Origin: Escallonia rubra
Taxonomy: Eukaryota > Streptophyta > Magnoliopsida > Escalloniales > Escalloniaceae
Assembly (NCBI GenBank): GCA_033065855.1
Contig: JAVXUO010001228.1
Span: 124,001 to 188,000, forward strand
DNA length: 64,000 nt
Reading direction: 5' to 3'
Part shown: positions 53,296 through 64,000 of the stretch, in pieces
Layout of the letters: each line of letters begins with the position of its first letter
Position numbering within the stretch: the first letter of the stretch is position 1
Translations under genes and position numbers: made by a program
Notes under the pieces: model-generated
The model's input: the letters and a program-made list of their open reading frames with translations, nothing else
Databases searched by the model: none
Told to the model about the DNA's origin: nothing

Positions 53296-53637
53296 GAGTT
53301 TTTTCCCTAAATAATACATATTTAATACTTAATTACCAAAATACACCATTTTCAAACTTATTTACCCGCATACCACATTTTGGGAAATCGTGGTTTGAAA
53401 CCACGTTTTCAAGGTAGAAATCGCTGTTTGAAACAGCGATTTCTACTTATTTTTACCTTAAAGTAAAAACGTGGTTTGAAAAAACGTTTTGAAGGTAAAA
53501 ATCGCTGTTTCAAACAGCGATTTCTACTTTGAAAACGTGGTTTCAAACCACGTTTTCCCAAAAGATTTCGGAATTGAATACAAAAATATGAAAAACAAAA
53601 ATTAGGTATTAAATATGTATTATTTAGGAAAAACCTC
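53296..53637. mobile_element. Mutator-like MITE with nested hairpins
   Basis: The 342-bp element has termini of about 36 bp: GAGTTTTTTCCCTAAATAAT on the left and GAGGTTTTTCCTAAATAAT on the reverse of the right, both running into ACATATTTAATAC. A 10-bp direct duplication, TATATATTGA, flanks it (53286-53295 and 53638-53647); 9-11 bp is the Mutator-superfamily size. The centre holds a 69-bp inverted repeat (53378-53446 against 53495-53563, about three mismatches). Each arm itself contains two smaller palindromes (GTGGTTTGAAACCAC and ATCGCTGTTTGAAACAGCGAT). No coding capacity. Confidence 0.85.
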
Positions 53638-53647
53638 TATATATTGA

Positions 53648-54742
53648 GCTTCCTGCCTCAAAGTAAGTGAAAGACCTGTTCCTCCATCTGATTCTAAACC
53701 TTTAATCAATGTTATGAAGGTCAACCTACCTGGCTCACATCCTACCGAGTTCATCAAGTAAAAGCACTCTATTGTAAGTCCCGTGATTTTAAAACTCATC
53801 AAGCTATCGAACAATGCATTATCTTAATTAAAGCCCTTGACACCGGGCTCAAATTAAACTAGTTTCGGGCTTCAAATTCATGAGGAGAAGTTGCACCTGT
53901 TCAAACAACCCCATTGCTGGTGCTAATGTTTAGCTTTTGCTAGATTCTGGTATACAAGTACAAGTAATTGTTATTTGTTAGTTTTATCAGATCGCTGCTT
54001 TGTTTTTTAGTTAGTTAGCTGGTTTATTTATGTACTTTTATTTGTTTAGATTTTTATGTATTTTATTTTGTTGTTGTTGTCGGCCGTCTTTTAATGTATC
54101 TTCTATCGGGTGAGAATGTTCTCCGATTGCTATCTTTAATCTCAATGGTAGGGTGGCTTCTTACCTCATTTTTAAAAAAATAAAATAAAATACGAGTAAT
54201 TGGGAGGACAATAGAAATTTCAAAGAAAATTAAAATGAGGAGAAAAAGATTTGGGTATAATTTTGAGTGTGTTTGTTTCCACTTATGCCCCTTGATGAGC
54301 TCTTTTTGACAGTTAAATGGACGGAAAACAGATGCGTAAAACTTGAAAAAGGGGTGAATAGCCAAACAGAAATTAGAAAAAGAAATAAGAAAAAGGTGGA
54401 GGGGAGTGGAGTGGAGGTTAGAAAGAAAAGAAACAGATAACCAAACCAAACGTGCCCGAAGCCAAATACAATTCGTCTGTCGGCTCAAATGCGCTAGCGG
54501 CTATACCACCCCGTCACTCCAGGTCCAGGTGATGAAATCTCCCTCTCTCTGTCCCTCCCCGGTAACCACCACACCAAGCAATTGCAATCGAGATTGCAAT
54601 TGCAATTGCAATTTTCTCTGTGTTATTCATTTGTCTCTCTGATGATGCCCATTTCTTCCTTCTCTCCCCACATCTACTCTACCAGTATTAGTTGCACTTA
54701 GAGAATCGAATTTGCATCTCTCTGAGAGTTGAGAGAGATACA
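53648..54742 (+). promoter_or_regulatory. Intergenic and upstream region of the ARF-GEF gene
   Basis: No gene is seen. The right end should hold the promoter and 5' UTR. Features there are CT-rich blocks and a repeated TTGCAA tract near 54581-54613 (about four overlapping units). The transcription start cannot be fixed. Confidence 0.4.
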
Positions 54743-57700
54743 ATGTCAGGCTCCTCGCAAACCCTAGGCGGCCCGTCCCGCTGTGGGCGGGTCCTTGGCC
54801 CATCGCTCGACAAGATCATCAAGAACGTCGCCTGGCGAAAGCACTCCCACCTCGTTTCCGCCTGCAAATCCGCTCTCGACAAGCTCGACTCCATCTCCGA
54901 CTCATCCTCTGATCCCGCAGCTTCCTCCTCCACCCCGCTCTTCGCCTTCTCTCTTCCCGATGCCGAATTCGTGCTCCAACCCCTCATTCTCGCCCTCGAT
55001 TCCGCTTCCCCCAAGGTCGTCGAGCCTGCCCTCGACTGCGCCTTCAGGCTCTTCTCCCTTGGCTTGATCCGCTGCGAGATCGATCGTTCTTCCCCCGACA
55101 ATCCCTCCCTCATCATGCGCCTCATCGAATCCGTCTGCAAGTGTGCCGGTCTCGGCGACGAGGTCGTCGAGCTCGGCGTCCTCAAGGTCTTGCTTTCCGC
55201 TGTTCGATCTCCTTCCGTTGTCATCAGGGGTGATTGTCTCGTCCACATTGTCAGGAGCTGTTACAACATCTACCTCGGTGGCTTGAATGGTACCAATCAG
55301 ATCTGTGCCAAGTCTGTTCTCGCCCAGATGATGATCATTGTTTTCACCAGGGTCGAGGACGACTCAATGCTTGTTAGCTTTCGCACTGTACCGGTGGCTG
55401 AGCTGTTGGAGTTTACGGACAGGAATTTGAATGAAGGCAGTTCTATTCAGTTCGTTCAGAACTTTATCAACGAGGTTGTGGAGGCAAACGAAGTTGCTTC
55501 CACTCCAACACCATCCCTAGAATCACATAATGGCGAACATCCCAGCTTAAAAGCGGACGAAAAGTGTGACTTGGCTGATGGGGAGTTCAAAGAGGGGCTC
55601 GATTCAAGTGGCTACTCTAAGATTAGGGAGGATGGCTTTCTGCTCTTCAAGAATTTGTGCAAGTTATCTATGAAGTTCTCCTCACAGGAGCACCCTGATG
55701 ATCACATTCTCTTGCGGGGTAAGACTTTGTCTCTGGAGCTGCTAAAAGTTATCATGGATAATGCTGGCCCAGTCTGGCGCACCAATGAGAGGCAAGTACT
55801 TCAGTGCTTATCTAGGATTCTGAACCTATGCCACTACAACGTTGGCTTATTTTCTTTGTCGCAATGCGACCTGATGTTGTGAAATTTTAGTTAGTCAGTA
55901 GGCATACTGTGCTCTATGAACAATATCACAAATGTATCCTGGGATTCAAAATGACCCACATACATGGTTATGTAAATGTGGACCATATGTGTCTCAATTA
56001 AGCTGTAAATGTTTGGAGTGTAAAGAAGCTTATGGCATGATACACATTATTGTGCCTATTTTTTAACTGCCTTACGTTCAACCTAAACAAGGCCGTATGT
56101 CTTTGGGGTAAGTTTGTGACTTGAAACAAGGCATTGGGCGTGTGCTGTTTTGTGTCATTTAGGAAAAAAATATCATTTTAGGTTCTTTTGTGTGTTGCAT
56201 GTTTTTAGGGTGGAGTCCTTTGCTGGCTTTATATATTATACTTTAGATTTTCAAAGGGTCGATCTCAGGTTTGAAGCGCAGAAATTTAAGAACGAATAAA
56301 GAAGGAAAGTTCCCGTTGGCACACCCAATAGGCCATAGCCCAAAGTTATTGGCCATTATAGAGAAAGAAATATGCATCAAGCATCATAGTTAACAAATAT
56401 TCATTAGTAGTGTTGCTCTTGATCTTGGAACCTGAACACACCATGCATGTATAAGGTAAGATTTAGGGACCATGATATTCTTTGGAAGTAAACCCCTCTG
56501 AGCATCTTATTGGTGACTCGGGCAAGAGAGGACAACAGGGCCTTCGTTTTGGTGGAGCTACTGTTGGCTAAGCTTAGATTATATTCTTTGAATAGTTTAC
56601 TTTTGTATGGATTCCTTCAATGCTGTTTCTTCTTAGGGGTATACTGCTCGTGTACATGTTTTTTTTTTAAACCAAAAACCTTGTATAAGAAAATTAATTA
56701 ACTTAAAGAAGTACGATGATCATATTTGTTTAAACCTGACTCTGCAGAAGATTCGTCAACTCTGAAATCACGTAAGATTCTAAAATAATGCAGGTGTCTC
56801 AAACACCTGAAGGTTAGAATTTGTTGAAAGTCTCCAGAAGCCATTAACTTTGGGATGTAGCTTCAGTTTCTTGTGGCCTGCATCAAGAATTCTTACCAGC
56901 CAAGGTCCACTTATTGCCATTAATAGAATAGGCTTACTCCCCCCCTTATATAGATATTTGTCTTTTAGGCTTTAGCTCTGGTTTTCGTGAAAGCGCGGGG
57001 AAAACAATATTGGCATTGCCATAGCCGTAGATTGAGGATCTCTTTCCACCCCCCCCCCCCCTCTCTCACTTTTACACTCACCTGTCAATTTCTGAGGATG
57101 GTACCGTTGTTACTTGTGCTTCATACGTATTTTGTTTGAAAAAAGACTCTGTTTACTTCATCAATTGAAAGACTTCTAACTGTTTCACTTCCTTGTTACA
57201 GGTTTCTAAATGCTATAAAGCAGTATCTTTGCTTATCACTATTAAAAAATAGTGCGCTGTCTGTTATGACAATTTTCCAGCTTCTCTGCTCTATATTCAA
57301 AAACTTGTTATCAAAATTTAGATCAGGATTGAAAGCAGAAGTCGGGATTTTTTTCCCTATGCTGGTCCTTCGTGTGCTTGAGAATGTGCTTCAGCCTAGC
57401 TTCTTACAGAAGATGACTGTCCTAAATTTACTGGAAAAGATCTCGCAGGATCCACAGATTGTCATTGATATTTTTGTCAACTATGATTGCGATGTAGATG
57501 CTCCAAACATCTTTGAAAGGTATTCAAAATACTCTTTTATGCGCCTTTTACAAGCTTGTGAGTTATGGCATCTTCAACCCCCCACCACCACCACCACCAC
57601 CACACACGCACACACCCCTCCTCTCTCTCTCTCTCTCTCATGCCACACTTGTACACGTGCGCGTACACACCTAGAAATTATGGAGATATTGTAATTTTAT

Positions 57701-60700
57701 CCCAGTCCTTATGTTAAATTATTTCAAGTTGGCCCTTTTGTTTCAATTGTATTGAAACCCTTTTTAATTCCATCAGATATTTGCAGGACTGTTAATGGCC
57801 TTCTGAAAACTGCTATGGGTCCACCTCCTGGTTCCACTACCACGTTGTCTCCTGCTCACGATCATACATTTCGGCTTGAATCAGTTAAATGCTTGGTTAG
57901 AATCATCAAGTCGATGGGAGTTTGGATGGACCAACAACTGAGGATAGGAGATATTTGTCTGCCAAACACCTCTGATAATGAGAATTCAACAGATAACCTT
58001 GGGGGTGATGAAGTCAGTCTTTCCGATTTCGAGCTGCATTCGGAAGCCATTTCTGAACTTTCAGATGCTGCTACTCTGGAGCAACGCCGAGCTTATAAGT
58101 TAGAGCTTCAGGTTAAGCAGTGGTTTATTTGACAGATACTATGGTTGCTGCCTTAAGTTCTATATACTTGGTAGTTTACCATGTTTATTGACTCTCTATT
58201 ATTGCTGACTATATTGACAAGCTGATTCGTCCAATGCAGAAAGGTGTTACCCTGTTTAATCGTAAACCTTCCAAGGGCATCGACTTTCTAATAAGCAGCA
58301 AAAAAATTGGTCACTCTCCAGAAGCAGTGGCGTCTTTTTTGAAGAACACTTCTGGCCTGAATGAGACCATAATTGGTGACTATTTGGGTGAAAGGGAGGA
58401 TTTTCCGTTGAAAGTTATGCATGCTTACGTTGACTCCTTTAACTTTGAAGGAATGGGCTTTGGTGATTCAATTAGGTATTTCTTAAGAGGCTTCAGATTA
58501 CCAGGGGAGGCGCAGAAGATTGACCGCATCATGGAAAAATTTGCCGAGCGCTATTGTAAATGTAATCCTAGTTCATTTACTAGTGCAGATACCGCGTATG
58601 TCCTTGCTTACTCTGTGATAATGCTTAATACAGATGCCCACAATAGCATGGTAAAAGATAAGGTGAGCTCAATGAAATTGCTGCTTTCTCTCTTTAGGTT
58701 ATTTACTTTTTCAATTCTGTTATGTTGCTTCTTTATCAAATTTAGGGTTCTTCAAACGTGGTCTGTGTAATTCGTTCGTTGCTTAACTAAGTTGGTTAGC
58801 TGAAGCATGAATCGAAAATAGAGTTTCTATACGGCTGAAGTAGCCAGAACTGATTTAGCGCGCGGTTAGTTTGGGCTTTGGTTAACTGCAAATAAGAAGG
58901 AAAAAATTGAAAATGAGTTTCAATGACAAAAAAACTTAAGTTTCAGATAAAATCACATCCAACATTTTTATTTATGTTCATAAAAGAGCGCATAGATAGA
59001 TACTCCTTATTTCTTTTCAATGGAAAAGGTATTAGAAGTGAAACTGAACATCTGTACAATCAATAATCAAAACCAAAATTCAAAGACCAAAACCACAATT
59101 GATGAACACCCTGATCAAATTTGGAAAAGTAAAGAAGAAACCAGGAAAAAGTAGCTTGTATGAGAATAATAATTGATGAACACCCTGATCAAATTATGCC
59201 TGTAACGTATATAGACTATAGATTTGATAAGTGCTACTTCACTTTTTCAATTTTCTGTATTGGACCAGTAACAGTGTATGCCTTTAAACTGATAATCCTA
59301 TGAAAATTGTTTGATAACAGATTTACATTTTGCTATGATGACAATGATCTTCTCTTCTTTCTTTTTCATTTTAAAATGTACTGACTTGCATTCTGCATTG
59401 GGGGGTGGCTATCTAAGATGACGAAGGCTGATTTTATCCGAAACAACCGAGGAATTGATGATGGAAAGGACTTACCTGAAGAATATTTGGGCACCCTCTA
59501 CGAGCAGATTGTAAAGAATGAGATTAAGATGAAAGCTGATACTTCTGTACCTCAGAGCAAGCAGTCGAACAGCGTCAATAAACTGTTGGGCTTGGATGGT
59601 ATACTCAATCTAGTTTGGAGACAGACAGAAGAGAAACCGCTGGGGGCAAATGGTGTTCTCATAAGGCACATCCAAGAGCAATTTAAGGCAAAATCCGGAA
59701 AATCAGAGTAAGATGTTGTAACTTTGGTATACACTGCTAGCATTTGATGTATGGTGCTCGCTAGGTATAAAGAGAAAATGATTCCAATCTCATTTGGTAG
59801 TGCAGATCTGTTTTCTGTGCGGTTGCAGATACAGCGATTCTGAGGTTTATGGTTGAGGCCTGCTGGGGTCCGATGCTTGCTGCATTTAGTGTAACGCTGG
59901 ACCAGAGTGATGACAGGGCTGCTACCTCACAATGCTCGCAGGGTTTCCGGCATGCTGTGCACGTTACTGCTGTCATGGGTATGCAGACCCAACGAGATGC
60001 TTTTGTTACATCTATGGCCAAGTTTACTTACCTCCACTGCGCGGCAGATATGAAGCAGAAAAATGTTGATGCTGTTAAGGTGCGGCTTCTTCCCCTTCCT
60101 CTTCTCTCATGTTCTTACACAAATTTGCGCATTCTTTGAGTAAGATTGATACATTATTTCCGTAATTATTACTGTTTCCACCCATTTTAATTACACAGGT
60201 GGAGCTTCTTTGATTTCCCTTTGATCATTTCTTTAATAACAAGACTTGTATGTTGCTTTGGCAGGCAATAATATCAGTTGCCATTGAAGATGGAAATTTT
60301 CTTCAGGAAGCTTGGGAGCATATATTAACATGCCTTTCTCGATTTGAACATTTGCAACTGCTGGGAGAGGGCGCACCATCTGATGCATCCTTTCTTACTG
60401 CATCAAATGCTGAAGCTGATGAAAAAAGTTTAAAGTCCATAGGTATAACATCTTTGAAGAAAAAAGGAACTCTACAGAATCCAGCTGTGATAGCTGTTGT
60501 TCGAGGGGGTTCATATGACAGCACCACTCTGGGAGCCAATACTTTAGGGCTGGTAACCCCAGAACAAATTGGTAGCTTTATCTCAAACTTAAATCTACTT
60601 GATCAGATTGGGAGTTTTGAGTTGAACCACATATTTGCACATAGCCAAAGGTTAGATAGTGAGGCAATAGTGGCTTTTGTTAAAGCCCTTTGTAGAGTGT

Positions 60701-63561
60701 CCATGTCAGAGCTGCAGTCTCCAACAGATCCTCGTGTATTCAGCCTCACAAAGATAGTTGAAGTTGCGTAAGATTCCATTCTCTATCTCATTAAGATCAT
60801 TTGAAACTTACTCCATCTATTCATGCAGGGCTGATTTATCGTTAACATTTTCCTGGGCTTTATGTCGTCCACCCTGTATGATACCCTGTTCCAATATTTT
60901 GTTGAAAATGAATAGGAAGTTTTATTTTACAATTTGACAGTGGCAAATGATGAATAAAAGGATATGAAGACCATGTAACCAGTTAGCATCTAGATCTTTT
61001 GATAACTTTGTTGGAGCTAATTATGAAAACAAAACACTTTTGATGGAAGCAATGCCCTGTTGTGAGGCCACGGTCCTGGATCATTTTGGTTTTCTGAATG
61101 ATCACCAGTTCTGTAGAGACCCAGTATGTCTCTCTCTAATGCATTTTTATTTCTACTTGATAATGACTTTTGAAAATCCTTACTCGTCTCCGATTAACCT
61201 CCCTGCCAAAAATAATAGAAATGGTGGAATTGATAGTCTCAATACACTCTTGGTATTAGTTATATAGCTTGTTAATCTTATGCTGATATAGCCAGAAGTC
61301 GTATCATGATGGTATCTGTTTTTATTTAGTCATATCATGATTTTTCTTTTGCAGGCATTACAATATGAACCGCATCAGACTGGTGTGGTCTCGGATATGG
61401 AGTGTTCTTTCGGACTTTTTTGTGTCAGTTGGTTTATCCGAAAATCTATCAGTTGCAATCTTTGTGATGGATTCTTTGCGGCAGCTTGCTATGAAATTCC
61501 TAGAGCGAGAGGAGCTGGCAAATTACAACTTTCAAAATGAATTTTTGAGACCGTTTGTTATTGTCATGCAGAAAAGCAGTTCTGCTGAAATCAGAGAATT
61601 AATAGTTCGGTGTATCTCGCAGATGGTCCTAAGCAGAGTTAGTAATGTAAAATCTGGCTGGAAGAGCGTTTTTATGGTAAGTTATTCCCCCTCCCCCCAA
61701 ATCCGCCTCTTCATATTAGACTGGCCATTTCACTTGATTGTAATAATAATATCACATTCTAAAACCATGATTCTTACAAATTATTGAGAACAGTAAATAT
61801 AACATTTGAAAGTCCAAATCTGGGTTTACTTGAGTTTCTTTAGTAGACATTTTAGGGTTCGAAAGGAAGTTAAAGAGCACAATATGCTGGCTATTCATAC
61901 CCCATGTTGCAATTCGATGTGTTTACGAATACTCCAATAATGCCATATAGTTTATGTCCGTGTGATGAGTTTCTGTTACTTGACCAAAATTAGAAAATGT
62001 TGAGCTTCTGTTACTTGTCTGAATTTAGAAAATGTATCTATCTGGATGCTCAAGGATGCGTCTGACATGTGCGGAAGTCTCAGAAACATTACTTATTTAG
62101 TATCCAACGCACTGTAGCTCCGCACAGAAGTGTTTATGATATGAAGTTAAGCTATTGGCTTAGTCACTTGCGCGTCTTTTATGCAGTGATGCTTTGAAGA
62201 CTCGCCAATTTGGTCCTTGCAAATGTTTCATTTGACATGCTTCAATTTTCATTTTAGGTTTTTACCGCTGCTGCCGCTGATGAAAGGAAGAACATAGTCT
62301 TGTTGGCCTTTGAGACCATGGAGAAAATAGTGCGAGAGTTTTTTCCTTACATCACTGAGACGGAAACTGTGACTTTTACTGATTGTGTTAGATGCCTTAT
62401 CACATTTACAAGCAGTAGATTTAACAGCGATGTTAGCCTCAATGCCATTGCTTTTCTCCGATTCTGTGCTGTCAAGCTTGCAGATGGAGGATTAGTCTGT
62501 AAAAGCAAGGAAAATGAATCATCTTTTCCCGTAGCAAATAATGATGCTTCAGGTGGGCAAGATTTGTTGGATAAGGAAGACAAAGTATCTTTTTGGATCC
62601 CTTTGCTCACAGGTAAGCTGCTTTCAGATTCTAGGCAGTGACAAAGCTTACTTTCTAACTAATTATCAGACTACATTGGTTATCAAACGAACTTAATCCC
62701 GTGATTTCATACTTGCATTTCCCCAATCAGAACCAAGACCGATATTGCAAGTTGTGTTGCCTGCTTAAGCAGTTGGTGACATTTCTTACCCCAACAAGCT
62801 TCAGAGTAAATTTACTAATAAGCTGGATATGGATTTGTTATTAAGCACATTCAGACTCTGTTGGAATGATTGTTTCAGGATTATCAAGATTGACATCAGA
62901 TCCTAGATCAGCTATAAGAAAGAGTGCTTTAGAAGTGCTCTTCAACATTCTGAAGGATCATGGTCATCTTTTTTCCCGCCCCTTTTGGATCCGTGTTTGC
63001 AATACTGTGATTTTTCCAATTTTCAAGTGTTTGGGTGACAAAAAAGAAAGTCAATTGGATGTTGATCAGTCTTCACCAGCTTCCAGTTCTCCCGACGCTG
63101 AAGGAAGTACCTGGGATTCTGAAACTTCGACAGTGGCAGCTCAATGTCTAGTAGATCTATTTGTCCGTTTCTATGATGTTTTGAGGTCTCAACTACCCAG
63201 ATTGGTATCAATCATGGCGGGCTTCCTGAGGAGTCCCAGTCAAGGCTCTGCTAGCACCGGGGTAGCATCTTTGATGCGTCTGGCGGGTGACTTGGGAGGC
63301 AGACTATCAGAGGATGAATGGGCAGGCATCTTCACTTCTTTGAAAGAGGCCTCTGCTTCTACTCTACCAGGGTTATCAAAGCTTGTGAGAACCATGGACA
63401 GGATTGAGATTTCTGGTCATGCTCATTCCTATAATGATTCGGAAATGTTATCTGGCAATGGATTTGCCAATGATGATTTTGATGATGATAACTTGCAAAC
63501 TGCAGCTTATGTAGTTTCAAGGATGAAGAGTCATATAGCTGCACAGCTACTCATTGTTCAG
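54743..63561 (+). CDS. BIG-type Sec7 ARF guanine-nucleotide exchange factor (BIG1/BIG4 clade), 3' end missing
   Basis: Ten exons lie in the window: 54743-55791, 57202-57519, 57787-58111, 58240-58662, 59418-59707, 59806-60079, 60265-60767, 61355-61676, 62258-62612, 62879-63561. They give 1514 codons in phase; family members have about 1690-1790 residues, so the last part lies to the right. The start [20 protein letters not shown] followed by [20 protein letters not shown] marks the BIG1/BIG4 clade. Domains: DCB at the N-terminus, HUS with [20 protein letters not shown], then Sec7 (about 560-750) with catalytic Glu654 in [11 protein letters not shown], then HDS regions. It activates ARF1-type GTPases at the TGN for vesicle coat recruitment. 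The residues linked to brefeldin A sensitivity are all of the sensitive type (Tyr688, Ser689, Asp696, Met706). Intron 1 uses a GC donor (AG|GCAAGT, 55792). Confidence 0.95.
59098..59195 (+). repeat. 24-bp direct repeat in ARF-GEF intron 4
   Basis: ATTGATGAACACCCTGATCA plus AATT occurs at 59098-59121 and 59172-59195, 74 bp apart. It is intronic with no effect on the frame. Confidence 0.85.
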
Positions 63562-63567
63562 GTTCCC

Positions 63568-63605
<38 letters not shown>

Positions 63606-64000
63606 GAGGCGCAAAAAAAAAAAAAGAACCAGAAACATCTACAACATTGCGTCACTTACTATTGATGCAAAATTTGTTGTGTGGCTTTGGTTGTTTGCAT
63701 CTCATGTTTCCCAAAATCTGCTCTCCTAACTTCGGAGCTCTTTTGGAGCACGATTCCAGGTAGGTTGGGAGTGCGATTCCTGGTAGCAACAGATATGTTT
63801 CTTGCCAGATGTGTTTCTCTTGTTTATTGTATGGGTTGTCATCTAGCGAGGCTAGGGTTTTAAATTGGAAGATGAGCAGATCCAAAGATCATATGTGTCT
63901 TATGATACTTGGGGAAAGAAACGTGGTTGAACCAGGAGCAAAGGGGTGAGGCATTGTGGGCGTTTAAAAGGTTTTGGTTTTGGTATGATCACGTAGCCAT
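63562..64000 (+). other. Intron 10 of the ARF-GEF gene, running off the window
   Basis: Begins at the donor after LLIVQ. A CT run followed by (CA)n lies at about 63569-63605, then poly-A. The expected next exon of the family is not present before the edge. Confidence 0.75.

Overview
The window is nuclear DNA from a flowering plant, most likely a eudicot. Genes are split by many AT-rich GT-AG introns. Their products are plant-specific or match plant subfamilies closely: a CPK5/6/26-type calcium-dependent protein kinase, a DYW-type PPR protein, an alpha-expansin and a BIG-type ARF-GEF. Intergenic DNA holds short non-autonomous transposons and (CT)n/(GA)n tracts. I cannot name the species. Exon boundaries come from splice-site reading, preserved phase and remembered family sequence; no alignment was run.

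Layout. 1-2228 (+): the last three exons of a mitochondrial phosphate carrier; the gene starts outside the window. 5049-9910 (+): a complete 7-exon CPK with a Stowaway MITE in intron 4. 14201-16481 (-): an uncharacterised, probably plastid-targeted protein; its 5' flank (about 16700-18815) is GC-rich and filled with tandem arrays. 22016-22546 (-): a one-exon plant protein of unknown function, with an isolated exon-like segment behind it. 23940-24965: a non-autonomous hAT-like element. 26004-33682 (+): a 15-exon nucleotide-sugar transporter of the CMP-sialate-transporter-like group. 35479-37476 (+): an intronless PPR-DYW protein resembling REME1. 37759-41305 (-): aminoacylase-1, 4 exons. 43018-45838 (+): a two-exon protein of unknown function. 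47437-48429 (+): a divergent alpha-expansin, 3 exons. 49376-53637: a cluster of three transposons with target-site duplications (a short LTR element, a second hAT-like element and a hairpin-rich Mutator-like MITE). 54743 to beyond 63561 (+): most of a BIG1/BIG4-type Sec7 ARF-GEF, running off the right edge.

The genes do not form a pathway or operon; each is an independent plant gene. They do touch related cell functions: two act in the Golgi/TGN (sugar transporter, ARF-GEF), two in mitochondria (phosphate carrier, RNA editing factor), one in the cell wall (expansin) and one in calcium signalling (CPK). I found no tRNA, rRNA, CRISPR array, viral gene or intact transposase. The least ordinary features are the nested-hairpin MITE that carries a copy of its own flank, the compound 65/68-bp GC-rich array, the LTR element with a shortened 5' LTR, the exon fragment copied into a CPK intron, and two probable GC-AG introns.
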